A stretch of 64,000 nucleotides of DNA from Gemmatimonadota bacterium (GTDB lineage Bacteria > Gemmatimonadota > Gemmatimonadetes > Gemmatimonadales > GWC2-71-9), in contig JADJAK010000001.1 in assembly GCA_016704275.1 (NCBI GenBank), positions 248,001-312,000 of the forward strand, read 5' to 3'. The translations under genes and the position numbers were made by a program. Positions 1 through 7,342 of the stretch are shown piece by piece (within the stretch, counting starts at the first letter, position 1; the number at the start of each line of letters is the position of its first letter). A model generated the notes under the pieces. It saw nothing but the letters and a program-made list of their open reading frames with translations, ran no database searches and was not told the DNA's origin.

Positions 1-239
1 GCGTGCGGACCTTGCCGGAGCCGACCCTCGACAGCGGCAAGGGGATCCACCTGCCGGGGCCGTCGTGGTGGCCGCTGGTGGTGGCCGTCGGCATCCTGGT
101 CTTCTTCATCGGCTTCATGGTCAAGCACAGCTACGCGTTCCCGTTCGGGCCGATCACGATCGTCGGCTTCCTGCTCACCGCCGTCGGCATCTTCAAGTGG
201 GCGTACGAAGCCCCTGATGCCAACGCCCCCAAGCACTGA
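1..239 (+). CDS. ctaD: Cytochrome c oxidase subunit I, C-terminal end (partial)
   Basis: Only the last 78 or so codons are present; the reading frame is open to the left edge, so the GTG near base 3 is probably internal. The visible part has two hydrophobic helices (about residues 22-42 and 48-68) after a stretch with LPEPTLDSGKGIHLPGPSWW. Two extra C-terminal helices on subunit I are known from caa3-type oxidases, where they replace the first two helices of subunit III, and the next gene is a short five-helix subunit III. The identity rests mainly on this context, since the haem and copper ligands lie outside the window. It is the membrane core of the terminal oxidase that reduces oxygen to water. 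Confidence 0.72.
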   Translation, partial: VRTLPEPTLDSGKGIHLPGPSWWPLVVAVGILVFFIGFMVKHSYAFPFGPITIVGFLLTAVGIFKWAYEAPDANAPKH

Positions 240-252
240 GGACGTGTCCACG

Positions 253-876
253 ATGAGCAGCGCGACGCTTGCCCACGACGAGACGCACGACGCCCATGAG
301 GCGCACCACACGTCGTTTCCGATCGACAATCGGAAGCTGGCGATCTGGAGCTTCATCGGGTCGGAATGCCTCTTCTTCGCGACCCTGATCTCGACGTTCC
401 TGATCTACAAGGACAACCACCCGAAGGGGCCGGGGCCGAAGGACATCTTCGAGGTGGGCCTGGTCACCGGCGGCACCGCGGTCCTCCTCTTCTCGTCGTT
501 CTTCGTCGTGATGGCGCTGAACGGCGCGCAGGAAGGGAACCGGAAGAAGATGCTCGGCTGGCTGGCGGCCACGATCGGCTGCGGGCTCTTCTTCATGGGG
601 ATGCAGGTCTACGAGTTCTCGCACTTCTACCATCAGGGGCTGGGGTACACCACCAACCTCTTCGGCACCTCGTTCTACACGCTGACCGGCTTCCACGGCA
701 CCCACGTCGCGATCGGCACGTTGTGGCTGATCACGGTCTTCAAGGACGCGGTGAAGGGGAACCTCCCGCCGGCGAAGGCGCTCAACCTCGAGTTGGCCGC
801 CCTCTACTGGCACTTCGTCGACGTCGTCTGGATCATCATCTTCCCGGTGGTCTACCTCATGAACATGCGGGGTTGA
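253..876 (+). CDS. ctaE: Cytochrome c oxidase subunit III
   Basis: 207-residue membrane protein of the haem-copper oxidase subunit III family. It has about five transmembrane helices and the family signatures GSECLFFATL in the first helix, FYTLTGFHGTHVAIG in the middle and YWHFVDVVW near the end. Subunit III supports proton uptake and stability of the oxidase rather than catalysis. The short length fits a form whose first two helices are fused to subunit I. I chose ATG 253 because GAGGA lies about 10 bases upstream; an in-frame ATG at 217 would overlap the previous gene by 23 bases and add a non-conserved leader. It sits in an oxidase operon with subunits I and IV, 3 bases before the next gene. 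Confidence 0.93.
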   Translation: MSSATLAHDETHDAHEAHHTSFPIDNRKLAIWSFIGSECLFFATLISTFLIYKDNHPKGPGPKDIFEVGLVTGGTAVLLFSSFFVVMALNGAQEGNRKKMLGWLAATIGCGLFFMGMQVYEFSHFYHQGLGYTTNLFGTSFYTLTGFHGTHVAIGTLWLITVFKDAVKGNLPPAKALNLELAALYWHFVDVVWIIIFPVVYLMNMRG

Positions 877-879
877 GCG

Positions 880-1254
880 ATGGCTTCCCACGCCACTGCA
901 GCCCATGACGGGCACACGCCGACCAGCTCGGCCAAGTACGTCCAGATCGCCGTGGTCCTGTTCGCCCTGACCGCGCTCGAGGTGCTGTTGTTCGAGGTCT
1001 CGGACGGGCACCTCAAGGAGTCGATGCCGGGGATCTCCGCGATGGTCTCGCCGCTCTTCGTCGAGATCCTCCTTGGCCTCTCGGCGCTGAAGTTCTGGTT
1101 CGTCGCGATGTTCTACATGCACCTGAAGCAGGACACCAAGGTGCTCCAGGTGGTCTTCGGCTTCTCGCTGGTGATCGCCGTCGTGGTGATCGGGGCGATG
1201 ATCGTGCTCTTCGGCTACAACCGCGGCCTCTGGTGGTTCAATACGCCGTGGTAA
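880..1254 (+). CDS. ctaF: Cytochrome c oxidase subunit IV family protein
   Basis: 124-residue protein with three predicted membrane helices. The family hallmark KFWFVAMFYMHLKQD is at about residues 70-84, at the end of the second helix. It belongs to the prokaryotic cytochrome c oxidase subunit IV family, a small accessory subunit of aa3/caa3 oxidases thought to help assembly or stabilise CuB. A histidine-rich N-terminus (HATAAHDGH) precedes the first helix. It follows ctaE by 3 bases and is the last gene of the oxidase operon, since a clear terminator follows at 1285-1322. Confidence 0.9.
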   Translation: MASHATAAHDGHTPTSSAKYVQIAVVLFALTALEVLLFEVSDGHLKESMPGISAMVSPLFVEILLGLSALKFWFVAMFYMHLKQDTKVLQVVFGFSLVIAVVVIGAMIVLFGYNRGLWWFNTPW

Positions 1255-1260
1255 CGTGAC

Positions 1261-1290
1261 GGCGAACGGCGAACGGCGAACGGCGAACGG
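1261..1290 (+). repeat. Heptamer tandem repeat ggcgaac x4
   Basis: Four perfect copies of the 7-base unit ggcgaac run from 1261 to 1288, starting 6 bases after the ctaF stop codon. The last copy merges into the left arm of the terminator stem. It is one of six intergenic 7-base arrays in this window (see also 4685, 13803, 25247, 43818, 56079). Confidence 0.9.
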
Positions 1291-1322
1291 TCGGCTCCTT
1301 GATGGGGCCGACCGTTCTTTTT
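1285..1322 (+). terminator. Rho-independent terminator of the oxidase operon
   Basis: Perfect 11-base stem: gaacggtcggc (1285-1295) pairs with gccgaccgttc (1307-1317), with an 11-base loop, followed directly by five T (1318-1322). Position after ctaF and the T-run make this a standard intrinsic terminator. Confidence 0.88.
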
Positions 1323-1374
1323 GTGCTACAGTGTCGTGGAAATCCCACAACACATTGCACTGCGTTTTGAACTG

Positions 1375-1391
1375 TTGCATCGGCGATGCAA
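1375..1391. promoter_or_regulatory. Inverted repeat, possible activator site upstream of the PEP-CTERM gene
   Basis: ttgcatc (1375-1381) and gatgcaa (1385-1391) form a perfect 7-base inverted repeat with spacer ggc. It lies about 110-125 bases upstream of the candidate sigma-54 promoter at 1486-1501, the distance at which enhancer-binding activators usually bind. PEP-CTERM genes in other bacteria are reported to be under PrsK/PrsR and RpoN control. The repeat is seen; its role is inferred. It could also be a small hairpin in RNA. Confidence 0.4.
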
Positions 1392-1485
1392 ACCGTTGGA
1401 GCGAGTCCCCATCTTTGGGAGGATGTCGCCGAGGGCGAAAATTCTATCTTGTTCACTGGTAATAAGTTATGGCGTGATCATTTCT

Positions 1486-1501
1486 TGGCATCAGTCCTGC
1501 T
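1486..1501 (+). promoter_or_regulatory. Candidate sigma-54 (-24/-12) promoter
   Basis: The sequence TGGCATCAGTCCTGCT has GG (1487-1488) and GC (1499-1500) with exactly 10 bases between, and matches the TGGCAC-N5-TTGC consensus at most positions. A start near 1512 would give a leader of about 48 bases before the PEP-CTERM ATG at 1560. No convincing sigma-70 pair was seen nearby. Confidence 0.5.
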
Positions 1502-1559
1502 TCCGTGGGCGGCACGAAGCACCATCCTCCCCCCCTCTGCTGCGGCAGGAGAATCCGAC

Positions 1560-2606
1560 ATGCGCTTGAACTCTTTGTATGCCCTCGCGGCCACCGCGGC
1601 GTTGGTTTCGCCGTTGTCGGCCCAGACGATCATCAAGGACAATTCGTCGCCGGTGTCCGTGACGTCCATCTCGGACTACACGACCGAGTTCGACAAGATC
1701 GGCGGGATGAAGGTGTCGTGGACGCTCAGCCCGAGCGGCGGGTCGTCGGCGATCTGGGGCGATATCTCCGCTGCGTCCGGCATCGGCGGCGCCTGGGGCA
1801 TCTGGACCAACAACCTCAAGATCTGGGGCGACGCCTCCACCGATACCTTCGGCGACAACGTCTGGAACTTCTGGGGCAACGGCATCACCTCGGTGACGAT
1901 GGAAGCGCTCCTCGGCAACGGCGTCTTCGACGTGCTGACCTGCAGCAACTCGCCGTGCAGCACCGAGAACAGCGCCTCGGGGAAGGAGTTCAACTGGAAC
2001 GGCAGCGGACCGTCGTCGCGGGTGACCTTCTCGAATCCGATCGCGGTCTCCCCGAACGCGTACGTCGGCGATCTCTACGGCACGCTGAAGATCGAGTTCG
2101 GTTCGACCTCGAGCTGTCCCGCCGGCTACTCGTCATCGAACAACCAGTGCAAGATGCGGACTGGCTATTCGTGCAGCGTTGGCTATGGACTCTTCAACAC
2201 CGATCAGTGCAAGGAGCTCATCCCGACGCAGTGCAACAGCTATGGGTACAACTACCATGCGGCGAGCGGCAAGTGCAAGCGACAGGGTCGTTCGGACCAG
2301 AATCCGACCTATGACATCACCTCTGCCACCAGTGTGTACGACTACCAGCCCAAGGGCCAGTACTGGATCCCGGCGACCTTCGGCGATGGCAAGTGCGACG
2401 GGAGCAAGAATCCCCTCGTCAACCAGTCGGGCAGCGGCGACAACACCAAGTGTCTCGAGCAGTTCTCGCAGGACATGGACAACCTCAGCATTGATCAGCC
2501 GGGCGGCCCGCAGGATGTCGTGCCGGAGCCGGCCACGATGACGCTCCTCGCCACCGGCCTGGTCGGCATGGCGGCGGCCCGTCGTCGGAAGCAGGCCGCG
2601 AAGTAA
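1560..2606 (+). CDS. PEP-CTERM sorting-domain secreted protein
   Basis: 348-residue exported protein. It starts with a signal peptide (MRLNSLYALAATAALVSPLSA) and ends with a PEP-CTERM tail: VPEPATMTLLATGLVG, a short hydrophobic helix, then ARRRKQAAK. Such tails are cut by an exosortase/archaeosortase in the inner membrane and the protein is then sent to the surface or exopolysaccharide matrix; no exosortase gene is in this window. The middle (about residues 180-245) has many cysteines in a spaced pattern (CPAGYSS, CSVGYG, CKELIPTQC), likely disulfide-bonded. I chose ATG 1560 because AGGAGA lies 7 bases upstream and the signal peptide begins there; longer in-frame starts lack both. No enzymatic motif is visible. 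Confidence 0.88.
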   Translation: MRLNSLYALAATAALVSPLSAQTIIKDNSSPVSVTSISDYTTEFDKIGGMKVSWTLSPSGGSSAIWGDISAASGIGGAWGIWTNNLKIWGDASTDTFGDNVWNFWGNGITSVTMEALLGNGVFDVLTCSNSPCSTENSASGKEFNWNGSGPSSRVTFSNPIAVSPNAYVGDLYGTLKIEFGSTSSCPAGYSSSNNQCKMRTGYSCSVGYGLFNTDQCKELIPTQCNSYGYNYHAASGKCKRQGRSDQNPTYDITSATSVYDYQPKGQYWIPATFGDGKCDGSKNPLVNQSGSGDNTKCLEQFSQDMDNLSIDQPGGPQDVVPEPATMTLLATGLVGMAAARRRKQAAK

Positions 2607-2628
2607 CCCTTCGCCGTCGCTGGACAAC

Positions 2629-2664
2629 AGAAGAGGCCGACTCCCGCAGGAGTCGGCCTCTTCT
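2629..2664. terminator. Bidirectional hairpin terminator
   Basis: A perfect 16-base stem, agaagaggccgactcc (2629-2644) with ggagtcggcctcttct (2649-2664), and a 4-base loop cgca. It lies between two convergent genes, so it can end transcription from both sides. The T-runs are short on both strands. Confidence 0.85.
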
Positions 2665-2691
2665 GTGCATGGCCCAGGTGCCGCGGCTGGA

Positions 2692-3294
2692 CTACATCCG
2701 CCCCGCTACCCCTGCCACCGTCGTCGCGACCCACCCGGCCTCAGCGGCCGTGAGGTCGAACTCCTCGACCATCTCCTCGAAGCGGCGCAGGTCGAATGGC
2801 ACGGGCGGCAGCGTGGCGTACACCGGAAAGTCGCCCTGGATCGGACAGACGTTCTCCAGCACTTCGTCGTCACGCGTCAGGATCGCAAGGCCCGTCATCC
2901 GGCAGGTCGCGGGGCGGTGCGCGTAGATGAGGCAGCCGCCCTCCGGCCCGAGCGCGGGACAGGGGAGGTTGCGGAGCGACTCACAGAGGGCATCGAACGA
3001 CACCTCGTCCACTCCGTCGACGTCCCACGGCGGCCCCCACCCCTCGATCAGCTCGCGGTACCTCGACAGCTGCGCCGCGGCACGCTCCGCGACCTCTGCC
3101 TGAGTTTCGGGCGGCAGCGCCGCGAGCCCTTCCGCCACGAGCGCCGCATCGGCGGGCGAGATGTCGAAGGGCCCATGGCAGCAAGCGGTGCAGCCGCTGC
3201 GGCAGGGGACCACGCTGGGCCCTGCGGCGGCGACGCCGCGTGCAAACCATTGATCGAGGACGGGGAGGAGCGCGCGGTACTGGGACGGGATCAT
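2692..3294 (-). CDS. YkgJ/UPF0153-family cysteine-cluster protein
   Basis: 200-residue cytoplasmic protein. The CxxxCxxCC motif CRSGCTACC lies at about residues 32-40 and further cysteines follow in CPALGPEGGC, CRMTG and CPIQ. This pattern defines the YkgJ-type cysteine-cluster family, thought to bind zinc or an Fe-S cluster; the biochemical role is unknown. It starts at ATG 3294, 31 bases after the DUF423 gene, and appears to be the last gene of the fabI-DUF423 transcription unit, ending before the hairpin at 2629-2664. Confidence 0.82.
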   Translation of the reverse strand: MIPSQYRALLPVLDQWFARGVAAAGPSVVPCRSGCTACCHGPFDISPADAALVAEGLAALPPETQAEVAERAAAQLSRYRELIEGWGPPWDVDGVDEVSFDALCESLRNLPCPALGPEGGCLIYAHRPATCRMTGLAILTRDDEVLENVCPIQGDFPVYATLPPVPFDLRRFEEMVEEFDLTAAEAGWVATTVAGVAGRM

Positions 3295-3325
3295 CGTCGC
3301 GCTCCGTCGGGCGAGGGGGTGGTGC

Positions 3326-3694
3326 CTAGCTGCGCGAGGCGGCCCGGGTGAGGAGAAGCCAGCCCGCCAGAAAGGCGACGCCGCCGAGCGGCGTGACCGC
3401 GCCGAGCCAGCGCTGGCCGGTGGCGACCATCACGTAGAGTGACCCGGAGAACAGCGCCACCCCAACCAGGAAGCTCCACGCCGCCGCGCCGGCGCCGGGC
3501 GCCGATCGGGAGATCAGCCACGCCACCGCGAGAAGGGCGAGGCCGTGATACATCTGGTAGCGGACGGCCGTCTCGAAGATCTCGAGGTCGCGAGGTTCGA
3601 GCCGCGATCGGAGCGCATGCGCCCCGAAGGCACCGAGGGCCACCGCCACTCCGGCCAGGATGGCGCCGAGCGTGGCCGCGAGTCGGGAGGTCAA
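3326..3694 (-). CDS. DUF423 family membrane protein
   Basis: 122-residue protein with four predicted membrane helices. The conserved N-terminal ALGAFGAHAL motif (about residues 20-29), YQMYHGLALL and a GSLYVMV segment mark the DUF423 (YgdD-like) family, small inner-membrane proteins of unknown function. The start is TTG at 3694, which overlaps the fabI stop as TTGA; this start puts the conserved motif at its usual distance from the N-terminus. It is probably translated by coupling to fabI. Confidence 0.84.
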   Translation of the reverse strand: MTSRLAATLGAILAGVAVALGAFGAHALRSRLEPRDLEIFETAVRYQMYHGLALLAVAWLISRSAPGAGAAAWSFLVGVALFSGSLYVMVATGQRWLGAVTPLGGVAFLAGWLLLTRAASRS

Positions 3695-4602
3695 CCCGGG
3701 TCGTCCGCGTCGGGGGTCAGCTGCGGCATTCCCATCGCGTGGTAGCCGTTGTCGACGTAGATCACCGTGCCGGTGATCCCCGTCCCCAGCGACGACGCCA
3801 GGAAGGCGGCGACGTGCCCCACGTCCTCGGCGTCGAGGTCGCGCACGATCGCCGAGTTCTCCCGGTAGTAGCGGAGCATGGTGCGGATGTAGCCGATCGC
3901 GGTGGCGGCGCGCGAGGCGTACGGTCCAGCCGAGATGGTGTTGACCCGCACCCCATGACGCCGCCCTGCCTCGAACGCGAGCGTCCGCGTGTCGGACTCG
4001 AGTGCCGCCTTGGCCGTGGACATCCCGCCGCCATACCCTGGCACCACGCGCTGGCCCGCGAGGTAGCTGAGCGAGACGAACGACCCACCGGGCCGCATCA
4101 GCGGGCCGAGCTCGCGCACGAAGGCGACGTGGCTGTACGCCGAGATCGAGATGGCATCGAGGTAGCCGCGACGCGACGTGTCCATCAGCTGCTTCCGGAC
4201 CTCGGGGCCGTTGGCGAGCGAGTGCACGACGATGTCGAGGGGCTGCTCGCCAAAATCCTTGCGGAGCGACGCGACCACCCCGGCGATGGTGAAGTCCCCG
4301 CGGTCGCGGTAGCGCTTGCTCTCCTTCACCTCGGCGGGGACGTCGTCCATCGTGTCGTAGGCGGCATCGAGCGGGTAGATCTTCTCGAAGACCATCGGAC
4401 TGCCATCACGAAGCGTCAGCGACTCCGCGATCTTGCCGCGCTCGATCAGCGCCTCGAAGATCCCCAGTGCGGGGGGCCAGGTGCCGATGCAGACGGTGGC
4501 ACCCGCCTCGGCCAGGGCCTTGGCAATGGCAAAGCCGAAGCCGCCATCATCGGCGACGCCGGCAACAAAGGCGCGTTTGCCACGGAGATCGATCGGAAGC
4601 AT
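3691..4602 (-). CDS. fabI: Enoyl-[acyl-carrier-protein] reductase (NADH), plant-like FabI
   Basis: 303-residue short-chain dehydrogenase fold enzyme that carries out the last reduction in each cycle of fatty-acid elongation. The N-terminal dinucleotide-binding loop AGVADDGGFGFAIAKAL is at about residues 14-30. The long insert with YPLDAAYDTMDDVPAEVKESKRY, the VHSLANGPEV motif, the catalytic Tyr/Lys segment PGYGGGMSTAKAALESD and the ending TGTVIYVDNGYHAMG resemble plant and chlamydial FabI more closely than the shorter E. coli type. ATG 4602 was chosen because homology begins at MLPIDLRGK; the open frame upstream crosses a repeat and promoter region. It leads a three-gene unit with DUF423 and YkgJ-type genes. 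Being the FabI class, it is the type inhibited by triclosan in other organisms. Confidence 0.94.
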   Translation of the reverse strand: MLPIDLRGKRAFVAGVADDGGFGFAIAKALAEAGATVCIGTWPPALGIFEALIERGKIAESLTLRDGSPMVFEKIYPLDAAYDTMDDVPAEVKESKRYRDRGDFTIAGVVASLRKDFGEQPLDIVVHSLANGPEVRKQLMDTSRRGYLDAISISAYSHVAFVRELGPLMRPGGSFVSLSYLAGQRVVPGYGGGMSTAKAALESDTRTLAFEAGRRHGVRVNTISAGPYASRAATAIGYIRTMLRYYRENSAIVRDLDAEDVGHVAAFLASSLGTGITGTVIYVDNGYHAMGMPQLTPDADDPG

Positions 4603-4632
4603 CTGGCGGAGGACTCCAGTTGAGTTGGGGCA

Positions 4633-4661
4633 AAGATAATGGCCCAAGAGGGGTGGGTGAA
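4633..4661 (-). promoter_or_regulatory. Candidate sigma-70 promoter of fabI
   Basis: On the minus strand TTCACC (4661-4656) and TATCTT (4638-4633) are 17 bases apart, each matching the -35/-10 consensus at four of six positions. A start near 4626 would leave about 24 bases before the fabI ATG at 4602. Confidence 0.42.
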
Positions 4662-4684
4662 CCGGAGCCGCCACCACGTGAAAA

Positions 4685-4767
4685 GTGACCAGTAACCTGT
4701 GACCAGGGGAGCAGGCTGGTGCCCGTCCGCAAGGTCGCTGGTTACTGGTCACTCGTCACTGGTCACT
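4685..4767. repeat. Heptamer repeat locus, gtgacca family, with inverted arms
   Basis: The left side reads gtgacca-gtaacct-gtgacca (4685-4705). The right side reads ggtcgct-ggttact-ggtcact-cgtcact-ggtcact (4733-4767). All units are 7 bases. GTGACCAGTAACC (4685-4697) is a perfect 13-base inverted repeat of 4740-4752. The same heptamer family recurs at 43818-43911. The locus lies between the fabI start and the metalloprotease stop. Confidence 0.85.
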
Positions 4768-4772
4768 GCTGT

Positions 4773-4791
4773 CCGGCGGCCAGGCCGCCGG
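4773..4791 (-). terminator. Hairpin after the metalloprotease gene
   Basis: ccggcggc (4773-4780) pairs with gccgccgg (4784-4791) around a 3-base loop, four bases past the metalloprotease stop codon at 4796. There is no clear T-run, so this may be a factor-assisted or weak terminator. Confidence 0.5.
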
Positions 4792-4795
4792 TCAG

Positions 4796-7306
4796 CTACT
4801 TCCGCGGTTCGAGAATCTCCTTGATCCGCGCTGCCGCATCGGCGTAGTGCGCCCGCGTGATGGCGTCACCCTTGCCAGCCGCCGCCGCGAGCTGGCCACG
4901 GACCGTGGCGAGTTCGACCCGAGCCAGCGCCTGGAGGTCGGACTGGGAGACATTCGGGCCAGCCGCAGCGGCCGGAAGCCCGGCCGGCGGGGCCGGTGGG
5001 GCCATCAGCGCCCCGAGACGGTCGATCCAGGCCCGCTGGAGGGTGCGGCGATAGGCATCCGGCGCCTTGCCGCTGCTCAGCTCCGTCCAGACGCCGGTCC
5101 GCACGTCGGCCATGAGCTCCGCCGGCGTGTAGGTGCCGGTGCCGAGCGTCTGCAACTCGGCCAGGCGGTTCAGGCGGCCGGCCTGGAGCAGCTGGCCCAT
5201 GACACCAGTCATGTACCCCTTGATCCGGTCGGTCGCGCCGAGGACACCGACGCGATCGAAGATCGCCTCGTCAATCATCCACGTCGGCGTCTGCAGCGCC
5301 TCGGCCGTCAGGAAGCGGACGGCCTCCCGCTGGCGCGCCTCGGTGATCGCCGTGTACTGCCCGCCGACCTGGTCCATGTTCTTGCGGGTGTAGTCCACGC
5401 CGCCGACGATGGTGAGGACGTGGCCCATGTAGCGCTGCCACTGGGCGCCGACCTGACCGTACATCTCGTTCAGCTGGGTGTAGTCGGCGCCCTTCTCGTA
5501 GCTCCACTCCATCAGCTTCGGCATGATGCGCTTCAGGTTCATGATGCCGTAGCGGCCGGCCTTCACGCCGTCGTCGCCGAGGTCTTCGGTCTGCGAGCCC
5601 GGGTCGGTGCCCGACGGGTCGCCGAAGCGGTACATCGGGTCGTTCTCGTGGAGCTTGATCCACTGGTCGAGCGTCGCCTTTTCCTCATCGGGGCTCTTGG
5701 CGCCGATGATCGGGCGATAGCCCCACGAGATCGAATACTTGTCGTAGACGCCGATCCGCGGATTCATCGCGACCGCGCCGTCGCCCGGCTGGGCCACGTA
5801 GTTGAAGCGGGCATAGTCCATGATCGACGGGGCGGTCGCGTACTTCGCCGTGAACGTCGGCGAGCGGAGCGAGTCCACCGGGTACGACGACGACGCCTTC
5901 ATGTTGTGCGGCAGGCCGAGGGTGTGGCCGACCTCGTGCGAGGAGACGAAGCGGATCAGCTCGCCCATCACCTTGTCGTCGAAGTCCACCATCCGCGCGT
6001 TCGGGTTGATCGCCGCGGTCTGGATGAGGTACCAGTTCCGCAGGAGATTCATGACGTTGTGGTACCACTGGATGTGCGACTCCAGGATCTCGCCGCTGCG
6101 CGGATCCGGGACATGCGGCCCGCTCGCGTTCTCGATGTCGGAGGCGAGGTAACGGATCACGGCGTAGCGCGCGTCGTCGACCGAGAACTCCGGATCTTCG
6201 GCCGGCGTCGGGGCGCGCTTGGCGACGATGGCGTTCTTGAAGCCGGCGGCTTCGAAGGCGGCCTGCCAGTCGTTGACGCCCTGGATCAGGTACGGGACCC
6301 ACTTCTCGGGGGTCGCCGGGTCGATGTAGTAGACAATCTGCTTGACCGGCTCGACCAGCTCGCCACGCAGGAAGGCGGCGGTGTCCTTCGGCTCGAGGCG
6401 CCAGCGCGAGATGAAGCGGCGGCGGATCACCCGATCCTCCTCGCGGCCGTAGTCGGTCTGCTGCACGCCGAAGTAGCCGACCCTGCTGTCCATGAGCCGC
6501 GCCATCATCGGCTTCTCGGGCAGCAGCAGCATCGAGTGGTTCATCACGATGGTGATGGACCCGGCCGACGGATTCGACGGCGCCGCGCCCGCATCATACG
6601 TCATCACGACGCGCGTCTCGATGTTCTTCGGGAAGGAGCGCATCGACTCCAGATAGGTCCGCGCCGGGTCGAGGCGACGGATCTGGTACTGGGTCTTCAT
6701 GAACGACGGCAGGCCCAGCATCGCCACGTCGGTGGTGTAGAGCGGCGTCACGTCGACGACGAGGGTCGAGTCGGCGCCGTAGGAGGCGACATCGAAGCCG
6801 GCGATGATCGGCTCGACATTGGAATTGCGGACCGCCATGGCGATCGGCTTCGTGCTGTCGGCCACCGTGCTGAAGGAGACCTGGCGGAGGTAGACCTTGT
6901 CGCCGTTCCGGACCCAACGCACGACGTTGCTGCCGTTCATCGTGCCGCCGTAGCCGATCCCGGATGCCGTCTCCGCGATGCGGGAGACGACGATGAACTC
7001 CCGGCCGAGCATGGCGCGCGGGATCTCGTAGTACCACTTGTCAGCGACCTGATGGACCGTGAAGGCGCCAGGGTCGCTCTTCGCCTTGGCGGTGATCACA
7101 TCCTTGTACGGCTTCGGGCCGGTGCGGGCGGCGGCCGGTCCGGCACCGGGTGCGCCGCCCGGACGCGCGCCGGAATCAGCGGGGGTGGTCGGCGCGCCGG
7201 CCGGCCGGGCCGCCGGCGTGGGCGCGGCCTTCGGCGCCGACTTGGCGCAGCCCGTCACGAGGACGAGCAGGGCACCGAGAGTGGCAACGGATGAACGATG
7301 ATGCAT
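4796..7306 (-). CDS. Zinc-dependent metalloprotease lipoprotein (DUF5117/DUF4953 type)
   Basis: 836-residue exported protein. The lipobox LVTGC puts the lipidated cysteine at residue 20. A low-complexity Pro/Ala linker (about 22-60) follows. The zinc site HEVGHTLGLPH is at about residues 457-467, a perfect HExxHxxGxxH metzincin-type motif. The overall layout, with DUF5117 and DUF5118-like regions before the catalytic part and a DUF4953 domain, is common in environmental Gram-negatives; substrates are unknown. It probably acts in the periplasm or at the outer membrane. It starts at ATG 7306 with GAGGA about 9 bases upstream and follows the YbbP-like permease gene by 36 bases, so it may be cotranscribed with the ABC system. 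Confidence 0.88.
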   Translation of the reverse strand: MHHRSSVATLGALLVLVTGCAKSAPKAAPTPAARPAGAPTTPADSGARPGGAPGAGPAAARTGPKPYKDVITAKAKSDPGAFTVHQVADKWYYEIPRAMLGREFIVVSRIAETASGIGYGGTMNGSNVVRWVRNGDKVYLRQVSFSTVADSTKPIAMAVRNSNVEPIIAGFDVASYGADSTLVVDVTPLYTTDVAMLGLPSFMKTQYQIRRLDPARTYLESMRSFPKNIETRVVMTYDAGAAPSNPSAGSITIVMNHSMLLLPEKPMMARLMDSRVGYFGVQQTDYGREEDRVIRRRFISRWRLEPKDTAAFLRGELVEPVKQIVYYIDPATPEKWVPYLIQGVNDWQAAFEAAGFKNAIVAKRAPTPAEDPEFSVDDARYAVIRYLASDIENASGPHVPDPRSGEILESHIQWYHNVMNLLRNWYLIQTAAINPNARMVDFDDKVMGELIRFVSSHEVGHTLGLPHNMKASSSYPVDSLRSPTFTAKYATAPSIMDYARFNYVAQPGDGAVAMNPRIGVYDKYSISWGYRPIIGAKSPDEEKATLDQWIKLHENDPMYRFGDPSGTDPGSQTEDLGDDGVKAGRYGIMNLKRIMPKLMEWSYEKGADYTQLNEMYGQVGAQWQRYMGHVLTIVGGVDYTRKNMDQVGGQYTAITEARQREAVRFLTAEALQTPTWMIDEAIFDRVGVLGATDRIKGYMTGVMGQLLQAGRLNRLAELQTLGTGTYTPAELMADVRTGVWTELSSGKAPDAYRRTLQRAWIDRLGALMAPPAPPAGLPAAAAGPNVSQSDLQALARVELATVRGQLAAAAGKGDAITRAHYADAAARIKEILEPRK

Positions 7307-7342
7307 CAGTGGAGATCCTCTGCTGCAGGGGTGGCACGCGCC

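Noticed and set aside
1321..1560. A riboswitch (c-di-GMP type) in the leader of the PEP-CTERM gene
   Set aside because: gatgcaaacc resembles one conserved part, but the second conserved block and the paired helices are missing. A promoter with an activator site explains the region better.
4847..7294. An 815-codon open frame on the plus strand opposite the metalloprotease gene
   Set aside because: In GC-rich DNA the antisense frame of a real gene is often open. The translation is rich in Arg, Asp, Val and His with no known fold, and the minus-strand gene has a lipobox and zinc site.
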